Shown here: in pieces, positions 7,311-16,594 of the stretch
How the letters are laid out: each line of letters opens with the position of its first letter
Position numbering within the stretch: position 1 is the first letter of the stretch
Assembly (NCBI GenBank): GCA_900299555.1
Contig: OODV01000056.1
Coordinates: 1-54,057 of the forward strand
Direction: 5' to 3'
From: an uncultured Endozoicomonas sp.
GTDB lineage: Bacteria; Pseudomonadota; Gammaproteobacteria; Pseudomonadales; Endozoicomonadaceae
Length of the DNA: 54,057 nt
Made by a program: the position numbers and the translations under genes
Notes under the pieces: model-generated
Databases searched by the model: none
What the model was told of the DNA's origin: nothing
The model's input: the letters and a program-made list of their open reading frames with translations, nothing else

Positions 7311-10300
7311 CTATTTCTTTCCTGTCTCAATTTTAAACTGATAAAACAAGTCTATAGCCTGGGCAACACCGCTTATGGCCTGAAGGTAAAGTCGTGGCAT
7401 TAATTCGTAGCGCACTTTAACTTCGGCAATGGAGTTAAAAACACCGGCGCCATATTGAACCCTCAGACCAGGAGCAATCGTGCCGCCAATGGTGACCTGA
7501 GTGTTATCACCGCTGCCCTGAGTATCCAGAGTGACGTCAGAAAGACCGATTTTTTCACCAATGGATGTAACTACACCACCAAACTGACTGACACCGAAAC
7601 CAATCAACATGGATTGCACTGCGGAACTGTCGCCATCTTCCAAACCCCGGCCCCTGAGCAGGTAAGACCACTCTTCCTGTTGTGACATGGAAGGGTCTGA
7701 ATAAATTGAAAACTCCGGTCGAGTTGGTGGTCCGCTGACCTGAATACCTACTGTTACATCGTCTTCTATGCTCTCCGGGTTTCGAATAGCGTTTACAGCA
7801 AGATAAGGGCTGGAGAGAGGGCCGGAGAAAATGATGTCGCCCTCTTTGATCAGTAAGTCCTGACCAAATTGATGATAACGTCCGTTGATAAGCTGAATGG
7901 AACCATCAGCAACCATAGGTTTTCCGGGCTGAAGAGCCAGCAGTAAATGGCCACCCAGGCCTGATTTCAGGCCATAGGCATCAATTTTGATGTCTTTACC
8001 CAATACGACGCTCACATCCATAGAGAAGGGTGGGCCAGCATGGATCAGTGTTTTTTTGCTTCCCGGGGTGATAATCACAACGTCATCCGAGGGGGTAACG
8101 GCCTGCTTTGGCAGTTGTTTGATTCTGACCCTTGCCCAGGGAATGGTAACTTTGCCTGTGAGGGTTTGAGCTTTTCCAATGGTCAGCTTCAGGTCGGGAG
8201 ATGCCCTTAGCTGAAGTACACCGGGGATTTTTGCTCCAAGGTTTTTTCCTTTTATTTCAATGGCACCAGTAGGCGGCATCTGTTGCCAGTCAAGATGACC
8301 TGACAGCTTCATTTCTCCCTCATCCATTTTCATGTTGCCACTGATCTTGCCCTTATTGCCATCCACATTAAGGACTGTTACCAGCTGGCTGACTTTGACC
8401 ATCTCCTGTCTGGCGATCAGTTGCCCTCCACTAAGCTTAAGGCTTCCAAAGAGTAAGGGTTCTTTCAGTGTTCCACCCATACGAGTGTCAGCCGATAAAA
8501 TACCATCAATGTTATTAATATCCGGGATCAGTGATTGCAGGAAATACAGGCGCATATCCTGCAGTCTGGCTTGCCCACTCAGCTTCTGGTCACTTTGTAT
8601 ATTGTCGATGGCCAGGTTGATATGGGCGACTCCCAGTTGTTTTGATTCAAAATCAAATTGGGCCGTCAGGTCATCTTCATTCAGGTTGATGACTGTAGAA
8701 AGCTGTTGGTATTTCACGGCAACCGGATTATCAGAATTACTGGTGATTTCTCCGGGCGTCGTTTGAATCTGAAGGTGAGCGATGGGATGACCGCCATCCC
8801 ACTGAATATTACCACTACCAGAGAGTATGGCTTTCCACGCAAGGTTGCCTGGCAGGAATGGATTCAGGTTAGAAAGGTTGAAGTCTGACAGCTGAAAACG
8901 AGTGGTTCCACGATGGGTTGAAAACTGGGATGCGTCGACGCAGAGTCTGGCAGGTTTGGCAAGCCAGCATTGGTCAGTAAGCTTCACTTCCCCTGTAGAG
9001 TTCAGCAGAATTGCTACTGGCTTTTCCAGAGACCAGTTATCCACAGGTGTGACTATATTGGCGCTGGCTAACTGCCCCTGCCATTGCCCACCACCCTTTT
9101 GGCCATTAGTCCCTTGCCAAACACCGTTAACCAGTAGCTCTCCAGATACCGGTTCACCCTGAGATTTGAGCGAGATTTTATGGTTTCGTTCACTTCCAGT
9201 GACTGTCATTACCAGTTGTTTCAGTTGAGAGCTGCCGTTGCTTAGCACGCCCACTTCAACACTGGTTTTACCTTCCAGAAGTGTTGTTTTAGTCAACTCA
9301 CCATTAACCTGCAACTGGTTAATGCTGGTTTGCTGAAAGTTGACGGATGGGCTATCAAAATCAAACGATAACGTTGGGTGTTCATCGCTCCCCGTCAGTC
9401 GTAAATTGCCCTGTACTGAGCCTTTTAAGTCGGGTGAAAGAGCATCCAGTGCTTTTGCGTCAAGATTGGCTTTCAGGGATAACTGTTCAGCGATTTTTCC
9501 ACTGATGCTAAGACGGTTATCCCCAAGCGCAGCATAGAGGCTGTGGACGTTAACCTTGAACGGTAACGCAGCCATTGGCCGAATCTGATTGTCAGCTTCC
9601 AGTTTTCCTGTTGCCTCAATGGTTTGATTCAGTAATGAGCCGGTTACGTTGAGTTCCGGAACAATTAGCTGCCATAAACCATCAGTTATGACGAAGCGGG
9701 TATTTATTTTGCCATTCAGTGTTCCGGGGATCTCGGGTAGCCACAACTCAGGCTTCAGTTGTGCCAGATATATTTGCCCCTGCCAGTGAATTCCTTCTTT
9801 CCAGCTTACCTTCCCGGTTAATTTAAGCGGTTTTTCTGAAGTCTTCTCTTCAGCAGGACGGATGGAAAAGTCCGAAACAATCAGTTCTTCCAGGTTGCCT
9901 GTTGATTTTAAGGTGAGGTGGGTAGCTGGCTGCTCTGCCACTGTTAAGGACGTATTCAATGAGAGTTGGTAATCATTAATATTTCCGGCGATGCTGACAG
10001 AGCCTGAGTGAGTTGATATTTGTGGTGTTTCCGCTTGCAGAGGCCATTCGAGTTTTGACCATTGCAGGGTGAGGTTCAAGGGGAGGTCTGGTGCTAAAGG
10101 TCCAACACTTCCCTGAAGTGAAGTGTTAATGACGCCTTGTGCGGAGAGTTGCAGCTGTAATTGGTTTAAATCACCGGATGCCGTCAGGGACAGTTCTTCT
10201 CCCTTAATGGCCGTCAGGTCGGGAATGTTAAAATCATCCAGAATGGTGGCATCCATATTCAGGCTCAATGGATAATTTTCAGATAGCTGGATATTGCCGT

Positions 10301-11204
10301 CTAACAGGATGCTTGCTCTGGTTTGATCAGCCTTTAGCTTCAGGCTGGTAATGTGTGTTGCTTGCCAGTTGAAGCTAAGTTCCAGTTTTTTCAGCGTCTC
10401 GTCGACCTCACCCTGTTGAAAGCGGGCATTTGTTAGTATGAATTGCTTCAGGCTGATAGGAATCGGAAGATTTATTTCTGGAAGGTTGATCGTTGAGAGA
10501 TCAAACGTTGCTGTTGCCTGCTTTTCAGGTGTTGACGCTTTTGTATCATCGGGTGAGTCTTTTTGGGGTGTTAAAAAGACGTGAAGGTTGTCTGCCAGAA
10601 CTTCAGGAATAAAGAGCTGGCTATCCTGCAAGCGGGCACTTGCTTTAAAGGCTTCAAGGGAAACTTTTGTTCCGGGAATCGTGAAGTTGAAATTCTGAAT
10701 ATTGATCTGATTGATCAGAATATCCAGGGGAATATTGATGGTTGCACCTGTTGTGTTGGATTCTTGCTGTTTTGCTTCTTCAGCTACTGGTTGAATCTCG
10801 AGGCTCCCGCTTTTGACTGCCACCAGTTGGACAGGCAGCTCTCTTGACGTGAAAAGCGTGGTGAAAAATTTTCCAGGTTGCCACTGAAGCGTTACTTCGT
10901 CAGCGTAAAATGAGACCTGGTTGTCTTGCCATTGGAGATTCCTGAGACTCCAGCCCGTCATCAACTGCCCTTCAGTCAGCTCGCCATCCAGTGCTGGTAG
11001 AAAGTTACTCAGTTGTCGCCAAAGTAAGCTATTGCCTGTGTGAGTAAACAGCAGTAATGAAGTCAGTATGAGCAGGACTGAAAGAAAGGCTATTGTGATT
11101 AATAGACATTTCCTGGCCAGAGATGCTTTTTTCACAGGACGTTGTTCTGGCATTTTTGGGATGTTTTCAGCAATTTCAGCTTCGTTGTTGTGAGAGCCGC
11201 TCAT
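7311..11204 (-). CDS. tamB: Translocation and assembly module inner-membrane protein TamB
   Basis: TamB bridges the periplasm and, with the outer-membrane protein TamA, takes part in outer-membrane protein assembly and in anterograde phospholipid transport. The 1297-aa protein has the family architecture: a single N-terminal membrane anchor (about residues 28-55), a very long beta-strand-rich region of repeated hydrophobic/hydrophilic alternation, and the conserved C-terminal TamB (DUF490) domain, including DVTLDTQGSGDNTQVTIGG and the terminal barrel-interacting segment ending YQFKIETGKK. Its start overlaps the tamA stop by four bases (ATGA), so the two are translationally coupled. Length is typical. 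Confidence 0.95.
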   Translation of the reverse strand: MSGSHNNEAEIAENIPKMPEQRPVKKASLARKCLLITIAFLSVLLILTSLLLFTHTGNSLLWRQLSNFLPALDGELTEGQLMTGWSLRNLQWQDNQVSFYADEVTLQWQPGKFFTTLFTSRELPVQLVAVKSGSLEIQPVAEEAKQQESNTTGATINIPLDILINQINIQNFNFTIPGTKVSLEAFKASARLQDSQLFIPEVLADNLHVFLTPQKDSPDDTKASTPEKQATATFDLSTINLPEINLPIPISLKQFILTNARFQQGEVDETLKKLELSFNWQATHITSLKLKADQTRASILLDGNIQLSENYPLSLNMDATILDDFNIPDLTAIKGEELSLTASGDLNQLQLQLSAQGVINTSLQGSVGPLAPDLPLNLTLQWSKLEWPLQAETPQISTHSGSVSIAGNINDYQLSLNTSLTVAEQPATHLTLKSTGNLEELIVSDFSIRPAEEKTSEKPLKLTGKVSWKEGIHWQGQIYLAQLKPELWLPEIPGTLNGKINTRFVITDGLWQLIVPELNVTGSLLNQTIEATGKLEADNQIRPMAALPFKVNVHSLYAALGDNRLSISGKIAEQLSLKANLDAKALDALSPDLKGSVQGNLRLTGSDEHPTLSFDFDSPSVNFQQTSINQLQVNGELTKTTLLEGKTSVEVGVLSNGSSQLKQLVMTVTGSERNHKISLKSQGEPVSGELLVNGVWQGTNGQKGGGQWQGQLASANIVTPVDNWSLEKPVAILLNSTGEVKLTDQCWLAKPARLCVDASQFSTHRGTTRFQLSDFNLSNLNPFLPGNLAWKAILSGSGNIQWDGGHPIAHLQIQTTPGEITSNSDNPVAVKYQQLSTVINLNEDDLTAQFDFESKQLGVAHINLAIDNIQSDQKLSGQARLQDMRLYFLQSLIPDINNIDGILSADTRMGGTLKEPLLFGSLKLSGGQLIARQEMVKVSQLVTVLNVDGNKGKISGNMKMDEGEMKLSGHLDWQQMPPTGAIEIKGKNLGAKIPGVLQLRASPDLKLTIGKAQTLTGKVTIPWARVRIKQLPKQAVTPSDDVVIITPGSKKTLIHAGPPFSMDVSVVLGKDIKIDAYGLKSGLGGHLLLALQPGKPMVADGSIQLINGRYHQFGQDLLIKEGDIIFSGPLSSPYLAVNAIRNPESIEDDVTVGIQVSGPPTRPEFSIYSDPSMSQQEEWSYLLRGRGLEDGDSSAVQSMLIGFGVSQFGGVVTSIGEKIGLSDVTLDTQGSGDNTQVTIGGTIAPGLRVQYGAGVFNSIAEVKVRYELMPRLYLQAISGVAQAIDLFYQFKIETGKK

Positions 11205-12973
11205 AGATCAGGCCCCATGGAAAAATGAATTCTCCAGGGAGAACCGGGTTCGCTGACAGCAAAGGCGAAGTCCAGCTTCAAAGGCCCCAGTGGGGTAACC
11301 CAGCGTATACCGGGACCCACGCCAGTTTTCCATTCAACCTGATTTTTTTTGTAGGAGTTAGTTACGGTTCCGCTGTCTACAAAGAAGGCAATCCGCCAGT
11401 CATCAACAATCTCATAGTCATATTCAATACTCGCTACAGAGAGATACTGGCCCCCAATCAGTTGGCCGCTGCTGTCTTTAGGCGAGATACTGTCATAGCT
11501 GTAGCCGCGAACCGTCTGGTCACCACCGGTAAAGAAACGAATGGAAGGGGGGATATTTTTGATATCGTCAACCCAGATACCACCTTGCTCAACTCTGCTG
11601 ATGAGTCGATGATGCTTATAAAAGGTGGTTAACCATTTGGCGCGTCCCCACACCTTTATAAAGTCAGCATCGGATTGCCAGGCTTTGGCAGAGGTTTCTA
11701 TTTTTACGTTGTAGAGGCTGCCGGAGCGAGGATCCATTGGGTTACCAACCACTTTCCGTCGGTCAAAAGACATGCCGGGGATCAGCAGCAAGTTACTGCT
11801 GTTCTGCAGACCCTGAGTGTAGTCTTCATAGTCTACCCGGAGAAAGAAGTCCTGATCCCAGTTGTCCGGACGTTTCTTCCATTTATTAATAGAGGCGGAA
11901 ACCAGTTGGCTGTCTGTGTCCTGAACCATAGTTCGCTTGTAACCACCATCCAGACTGTAATATTCCAGCAGTGGGTTGCCGTATGGGATTTTATACCGCC
12001 CGCTTAATTCATGAACTTTACGAGACACTTTCATATCACTGGTAAAGCTATGCCCTTTTTCACCCATCCAGGGTTTATCAACACTCAGGGAAACTCTTGG
12101 CCCTTCATCTGCAGAGAAGCCAATACCGGTTTCCAGCTCCCAGGCTGTTTTCGGAATCACACTGACGAAAATCGGAATTTCACCATCAATTGCCTGATCC
12201 TTCAGGGGGCGAACCTCAATGGATTTAAAGTATCCGGTGGCGGAAAAGTCCATATTTAACTGGCTGAGCTTCTCAGAACGGTATTTCTGCCCCTGTTCGA
12301 AGTTGATGATGGGGTTGAGCAGTTCCCGGGTAGGTTCAGTAACGGAGTGATCATAAAGCACCGGGCCGAAAGTATATCGCCTGCCGGATTTCAGGGTTAA
12401 GACAATGTCTGCAGCGTGCTGGTCTGGATAGACTTTTATCTGGTGCTCTATGAAGTCAGCATCAAAGTAGCCACGGGTTAGTGTCAGGTCATTCAGGCCA
12501 GTTTTCAGTGACTCATAGAGTCCATCATTCAGAACATCTCCCACGCGCAAAGTATTCTGCTTTATGAGTCGCTTGAATGCCCGGTCTTTTCTAGCATCCC
12601 CTTCCACGTTTATTTGCACGGATTTGATGATGACGGGTTGGCCAGGGTTGATATTGATGGTTAACTGGTTTGGCTTTTTCTTGCTGCGATGAAATTTGAT
12701 GGTTGGCTGATAGTAACCGAGAGCCATTAACGACTTTTGCAGAGTCTCTCTGATTTCTTGGCGGTGATCGTCAAACTGCCTGGGCTTAATGGTTGGCAGG
12801 GTATTCAGATACAGAGTGGCGTTTTGCTGGAGCTCTTTATCTAACCCATTGATTTTATAGGTGAGAGGCTTTGCTGCCAGCGCGGTTGTGGAAAGTAGCA
12901 GAGCCATGACAAGCCACAGGCTGGTTTGCCTGAGTGGTCTAAGTCGGAAAGGCTTGTCAGAGGATTCGGCCAT
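11201..12973 (-). CDS. tamA: Outer-membrane assembly factor TamA (Omp85 family)
   Basis: TamA is a BamA-related outer-membrane beta-barrel that works with TamB. The 590-aa product has a signal peptide (hydrophobic TSLWLVMALLLSTTALAA, cleavage near residue 34), POTRA domains at about residues 35-275, and a C-terminal 16-strand barrel with the FTGGDQTVRGYSY motif (the VRGY lid-lock signature of Omp85 proteins) and a terminal strand ending HFSMGPDL. It is the first gene of a two-gene operon with tamB, to which it is joined by a 4-bp overlap. The region upstream is a roughly 600-bp divergent spacer shared with rpsF. Confidence 0.95.
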   Translation of the reverse strand: MAESSDKPFRLRPLRQTSLWLVMALLLSTTALAAKPLTYKINGLDKELQQNATLYLNTLPTIKPRQFDDHRQEIRETLQKSLMALGYYQPTIKFHRSKKKPNQLTININPGQPVIIKSVQINVEGDARKDRAFKRLIKQNTLRVGDVLNDGLYESLKTGLNDLTLTRGYFDADFIEHQIKVYPDQHAADIVLTLKSGRRYTFGPVLYDHSVTEPTRELLNPIINFEQGQKYRSEKLSQLNMDFSATGYFKSIEVRPLKDQAIDGEIPIFVSVIPKTAWELETGIGFSADEGPRVSLSVDKPWMGEKGHSFTSDMKVSRKVHELSGRYKIPYGNPLLEYYSLDGGYKRTMVQDTDSQLVSASINKWKKRPDNWDQDFFLRVDYEDYTQGLQNSSNLLLIPGMSFDRRKVVGNPMDPRSGSLYNVKIETSAKAWQSDADFIKVWGRAKWLTTFYKHHRLISRVEQGGIWVDDIKNIPPSIRFFTGGDQTVRGYSYDSISPKDSSGQLIGGQYLSVASIEYDYEIVDDWRIAFFVDSGTVTNSYKKNQVEWKTGVGPGIRWVTPLGPLKLDFAFAVSEPGSPWRIHFSMGPDL

Positions 12974-13567
12974 AATTCAATAATAGCGGGTATACATTCC
13001 CGAAAAAGAAACCGTAAAAAATGTGAAAAGCTAAGCATTCATACTATCTAGCATGTATCGGCCTTTGGACCACAATTCTCATATATAACCGGTTTCGAAA
13101 ATCTGTCATCTGAACGACTATCCTTTACATAACCTATTGTTTCAAAATACTTTTCGAGTATTTTAATCGCTGTGTTTATCGACTGGGAAGGGGAACCATC
13201 GGACTGAACTAAGGCTCGGAAGTCTTTGAAACACTTATAGCTCAGCTGAAACCACTATTATTATGATGGTTTGATTGTATACCTTAAAAGGTAATTCACC
13301 ACTTTGGTACCGGATATTACCGATGGGTCAGGCAATGAGCCCCCTTGCAACCAACGTCACAAGTCTCTAGAATTCCCGCTCTTTATATACTCCGGTTAGT
13401 CTGTCCGGTGTATATTACACTCCCGATCATGACTCTTGATAAAGAAAATTGGTTTGTTGTGAGTGTAGTAATCGGTGAACGCCTGCGTTCACATTCTCCT
13501 TGCCTTACCGCTTTATAGAATTATTTCGAACAGAGCTGAAGGCTATTTAACCCGTAAGGAGCAAATA
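12974..13567. other. Divergent spacer tamA / rpsF
   Basis: About 590 bp separate the divergent tamA and rpsF starts. It must contain promoters for both. I see AT-rich stretches and the hairpin listed separately, but no gene, tRNA or convincing operator. An in-frame ATG at 13475 lies inside that hairpin and is not a credible start of rpsF. Confidence 0.6.
13475..13492 (+). promoter_or_regulatory. Leader hairpin upstream of rpsF
   Basis: GTGAACGC-CT-GCGTTCAC forms a perfect stem about 75 bp before the rpsF start. Leaders of rpsF-rpsR operons in many bacteria carry a structured element bound by the S6:S18 complex for feedback control. This hairpin could be part of one, but I cannot confirm the consensus by eye. 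Confidence 0.3.
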
Positions 13568-13993
13568 ATGCGTCATTACGAAATCGTTTTCCTGGTCCAT
13601 CCTGACCAGAGCGAGCAAGTACCTGCCATGGTTGAGCGCTACACTCGCGCTATTACCGAAAATGGTGGCAAGGTACATCGTCTTGAAGACTGGGGCCGTC
13701 GCCAGCTGGCTTACCCAATCAACAAGATCCACAAGGCTCACTATGTTCTGATGAACATTGAGTGCGGTAACGAAACCCTGGATGAGCTGACGGAAAACTT
13801 CCGCTACAACGATGCGGTAATCCGTAACATGGTCATTCGTCGTGATGAAGCCGTTACTGAAGCTTCCATCATGCTGCAGTCTGAAGAGAAGCGTGATCGT
13901 CGTGACGATCGTCGTGAAGACCGCCGTGAAGAACGTGCCTCTGAAGAAGCTGAAGAAGCCGTTGAAGACGAAGTAGAAGAGACTGAAGAGTAA
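13568..13993 (+). CDS. rpsF: 30S ribosomal protein S6
   Basis: S6 binds the central domain of 16S rRNA as a heterodimer with S18 in the platform of the small subunit. The start at 13568 is chosen because [17 protein letters not shown] is the canonical S6 N-terminus and TAAGGAG lies six bases upstream. The S6 fold covers about residues 1-100 ([35 protein letters not shown]). The 141-aa product ends in a highly charged tail rich in Arg/Asp then Glu, reminiscent of the E. coli S6 tail that is modified by glutamate addition (RimK); here it is longer and starts with RDRRDDRRE repeats. First gene of the rpsF-rpsR-membrane protein-rplI operon. Confidence 0.98.
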   Translation: MRHYEIVFLVHPDQSEQVPAMVERYTRAITENGGKVHRLEDWGRRQLAYPINKIHKAHYVLMNIECGNETLDELTENFRYNDAVIRNMVIRRDEAVTEASIMLQSEEKRDRRDDRREDRREERASEEAEEAVEDEVEETEE

Positions 13994-14083
13994 GACCTGA
14001 CTTTCAGTCGTTCATGACTGCTCAGGTTCATGCTCTGAACAAGCTCTTTACCATACAAGCATAAAATTCAAGGAGACGTTGCC

Positions 14084-14308
14084 ATGGCACGTTTTTTCCG
14101 TCGCAGAAAGTTCTGCCGTTTTACCGCTGAAGGCGTGAAAGAGATCGATTACAAAGATCTGAACACTCTGAAAGCTTATGTTTCTGAAACCGGCAAGATC
14201 GTTCCTAGCCGTATCACCGGTACCAAGGCTCGTTACCAGCGTCAGCTGGCAACAGCGATCAAGCGCGCTCGTTACGTGGCCCTGCTGCCATACACTGATC
14301 GCCACTGA
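14084..14308 (+). CDS. rpsR: 30S ribosomal protein S18
   Basis: S18 is the partner of S6 on the 30S platform. The 74-aa protein is full length and carries the family hallmarks: basic N-terminus [13 protein letters not shown], the conserved [19 protein letters not shown] segment, [20 protein letters not shown] and the C-terminal [14 protein letters not shown] strong AAGGAG ribosome binding site precedes the ATG. Spacing from rpsF is 90 bp. Confidence 0.98.
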   Translation: MARFFRRRKFCRFTAEGVKEIDYKDLNTLKAYVSETGKIVPSRITGTKARYQRQLATAIKRARYVALLPYTDRH

Positions 14309-14329
14309 TTTATTCATAGGGTATATCTG

Positions 14330-15202
14330 ATGCGTGGACTGGCGGAACTGGCAATGCGTGGCCCGAAACAGGCAATGATCCTGGCCATTGTGTTCGCCTG
14401 TATTCCCATGCTGTTCTGGGTGAGTGCAGCCATTATCTCTCTGGTAGTACTGCGTCGAGGTGCTGCTGCGGGGCTGAAACTTCTCGCCTGGGCCGCATTG
14501 CCTGGTATTGCCTGGGCAGCGATGGGACAGTTCTCCACGATCATTGGTTTGACAACTACCGTCACGTTGGCACTGGTATTACGCCAAACGGTTTCCTGGC
14601 AGAAAACACTACTGGCGCTGTTGCCAGCCGGAGCTTTGATTGCCCTGGTACTGGCACAGTTGGCTCCACAACAGATTACCCTGATTAGCGAACTGGTCAT
14701 GACGTTTATTCGTGATTATGTTCAGCAGGCAGGGCAGTCTACGGACGACTTAGTAGCAGGCCTCAGGCCGCTGGTGGAATACGGTGTTATCGGTGTGGTT
14801 GCCTGGTTTAACCTGGTGAGCTGCATACTTGGGTTAGTGCTGGCCAGATCCTGGCAGTCACATCTATATAACCCGGGTGGATTCCGTGAAGAGTTTCACC
14901 GGATCCGCCTGCCATTGACGGTAGCCATGGGGCTTCTCGCATTTACTCTGGTGGGTGCAACGATTGCTCCCTTCCTTCTTGTGGTGGTTCCTGCAGCCAC
15001 GCTGCCTTTGCTGGTGGCTGGTCTTGCAATGATCCACGGGCTGGTCGGGATGAGACAATTGGGGAGCTTCTGGTTGGTAGGGTTTTACATCCTGTTGATT
15101 TTTGTCACGCAACTGGCATACCCGGTCATTGTTTTAACTGCATGCCTGGACAGTCTGTTTGATTTTCGCGCTCGCGCGGCAAACCGTCTGCATCAGGGAT
15201 GA
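14330..15202 (+). CDS. Conserved inner-membrane protein of the rpsF-rplI operon (DUF2232-like)
   Basis: This 290-aa protein has about eight hydrophobic segments, no signal peptide and no visible catalytic motif. It sits between rpsR and rplI in the same orientation, 21 bp after rpsR. A predicted membrane protein at the same place is found in Pseudomonas and other gammaproteobacteria (PA4933-like). Family naming as DUF2232 is my recollection of such genes and is not checked. Function is unknown; the conserved position suggests a role linked to growth or the envelope but nothing in the sequence shows it. Confidence 0.75.
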   Translation: MRGLAELAMRGPKQAMILAIVFACIPMLFWVSAAIISLVVLRRGAAAGLKLLAWAALPGIAWAAMGQFSTIIGLTTTVTLALVLRQTVSWQKTLLALLPAGALIALVLAQLAPQQITLISELVMTFIRDYVQQAGQSTDDLVAGLRPLVEYGVIGVVAWFNLVSCILGLVLARSWQSHLYNPGGFREEFHRIRLPLTVAMGLLAFTLVGATIAPFLLVVVPAATLPLLVAGLAMIHGLVGMRQLGSFWLVGFYILLIFVTQLAYPVIVLTACLDSLFDFRARAANRLHQG

Positions 15203-15227
15203 CAGGTACTAGATAGAGGCTAGCGAA

Positions 15228-15674
15228 ATGGAAGTGATCCTGCTCGAAAAAATTGCCAAGCTTGGCAAGCTGGGCGACAAGGTCACCGTTAAAAACGGTT
15301 ATGGCCGTAACTTTCTGATTCCTTTCAGCAAGGCACTGCCTGCGACTGAAGCGAATCTGGCTACTTTTGAAGCTCGTCGTGCTGAGCTTGAGAAAGCAGC
15401 TAACGATCAACTGAGCGGTGCTCAGAAGCGTGCTGAAGAAATGGCTGAAATTGAACTGACCCTGACCGCTAAAGCGGGTGACGAAGGTAAGCTGTTCGGT
15501 TCTATCGGTCCTCGTGATCTGGCCGAAGCCATCACCTCCGCGGGTGTTGCTGTTGCCAAGAGCGAAATCCGTCTGCCAGAAGGCCCAATCCGTGCTGTTG
15601 GTGAGTACGACGTTGGTATCCAGCTGCATTCTGATGTTGCTGCAACTATCAAGGTGTTCATCGAGGCTGAATAA
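15228..15674 (+). CDS. rplI: 50S ribosomal protein L9
   Basis: L9 binds domain V of 23S rRNA near the L1 stalk and affects reading-frame fidelity. The 148-aa product has the full architecture: N-terminal RNA-binding domain starting [19 protein letters not shown] with the GYGRNFLIP signature, a long connecting helix (about 41-75, [19 protein letters not shown]), and the C-terminal domain with [16 protein letters not shown] and [17 protein letters not shown]. It ends the ribosomal operon and is followed by a terminator; dnaB, its usual next gene, is about 14 kb away behind the insertion-sequence island. Confidence 0.98.
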   Translation: MEVILLEKIAKLGKLGDKVTVKNGYGRNFLIPFSKALPATEANLATFEARRAELEKAANDQLSGAQKRAEEMAEIELTLTAKAGDEGKLFGSIGPRDLAEAITSAGVAVAKSEIRLPEGPIRAVGEYDVGIQLHSDVAATIKVFIEAE

Positions 15675-15696
15675 TCAGCTCGGTTAACGGATAGTG

Positions 15697-15733
15697 AAAA
15701 CCCGGAGTTCAGAAGAGCTCCCGGGTTTTTTTT
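15697..15733 (+). terminator. Intrinsic terminator of the ribosomal operon
   Basis: AAACCCGG pairs with CCGGGTTT and extends through a bulge into GAGTTC / GAGCTC, followed by a run of eight T residues. It closes the rpsF-rplI transcript 25 bp after the L9 stop, so dnaB must have its own promoter. Confidence 0.9.
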
Positions 15734-15826
15734 ATGCAAACTGTTTTGTGATTCAGTAGTGGGTCAAATGTGTGGTTTTGCATAAATATCCACTCCAAAT
15801 TCCAGAGCATTTATCAACAGCCCCTG

Positions 15827-16334
15827 GCAAAATGCTCAGAAGAATTGGCCTGACTCCCCAGCGCCCTGTACGAAAAGCTCGGCAGCAGGATGAAAAAAGT
15901 GCGATAGTATCTGGATACTCGTTATCCCGGACTGTGCTAGTTGACTGAAGAGAGTGGTGCCATTATCTACTTTATTGATGAAGCCAGCATACGCTCGGAT
16001 TATCACAGTGGTATAACCTGGAGTTGATGAGGCATAACCCCGATGGCCACTAAAACCGGAGCGCGATTTGGCATTAATATGATTGCTGCCGCTAGCTGTA
16101 CAGGCTAGATGCACTATATGACAATCACTGGCCGTTTCAATGCGGATGTATTTATCAAGTTCCTGAAGCAGGTCGTCAACCCTCATGACTGCCCGGAGAT
16201 GATTGTGACTGACGGACGCTCAGCGCTAAAGTCATAACAGAGGCAGTGGGAAAAGATTCTTGTATTCTTCAGGGCTGAGCACACTGCTTATGGCTGTCTA
16301 GAGAGTTTTTATGCATAGGATGTGCTCACATCAA
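15827..16334 (+). pseudogene. IS630-family transposase remnant, copy A
   Basis: Plus-strand fragments of an IS630-type transposase are recognisable in shifting frames: KMLRRIGLTPQRPVRK-like sequence at about 15830, YFIDEASIRSDYHSG around 15970-16015 (first catalytic Asp), GARFGINMIAAASCTG, and GRFNADVFIKFLKQ then EMIVTDGRSAL near 16130-16230 (second catalytic Asp, W replaced by G). Frameshifts and stops make it non-functional, and the 5' third and the final DDE Glu region are missing. The inner end CTCACATCAA at 16325-16334, followed by TA, matches in reverse orientation the end of copy B at 17940, so the two copies face each other around the orphan gene. Confidence 0.85.
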
Positions 16335-16594
16335 TAAAACAAAAAGTACAAAGTTGACGGTACTACTGACTTGTAACGTATTGATACAATGGTTTTTTTA
16401 GTGCTTTTTGAGCAGTTACCATTTTTTGAATATGCTATCATTATGAAAATGTAAGGGTGAGGAACTGCTGGAAATTGAAATATTAGATTTAGCTGGGAAA
16501 ATTTATAGTTAGATTTTAAGGGATAGAATCTTTAATTATTTTTCAAGTATAGTGAAATTAAAGGATAAAAAATATAAAATTAGGGTGATGGGTA

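Noticed and set aside
13475-13567. Upstream ATG extending rpsF by 31 codons
   Set aside because: The S6 N-terminus and a strong ribosome binding site define the start at 13568; the extra part falls in a leader hairpin.
15760-15775. Short near-repeat with 28066-28081 (TGGGTNAAATGTGTGG), as possible island boundary
   Set aside because: Only 16 bases, one mismatch, and not matched to any element end; likely chance or a shared tiny IS scrap.
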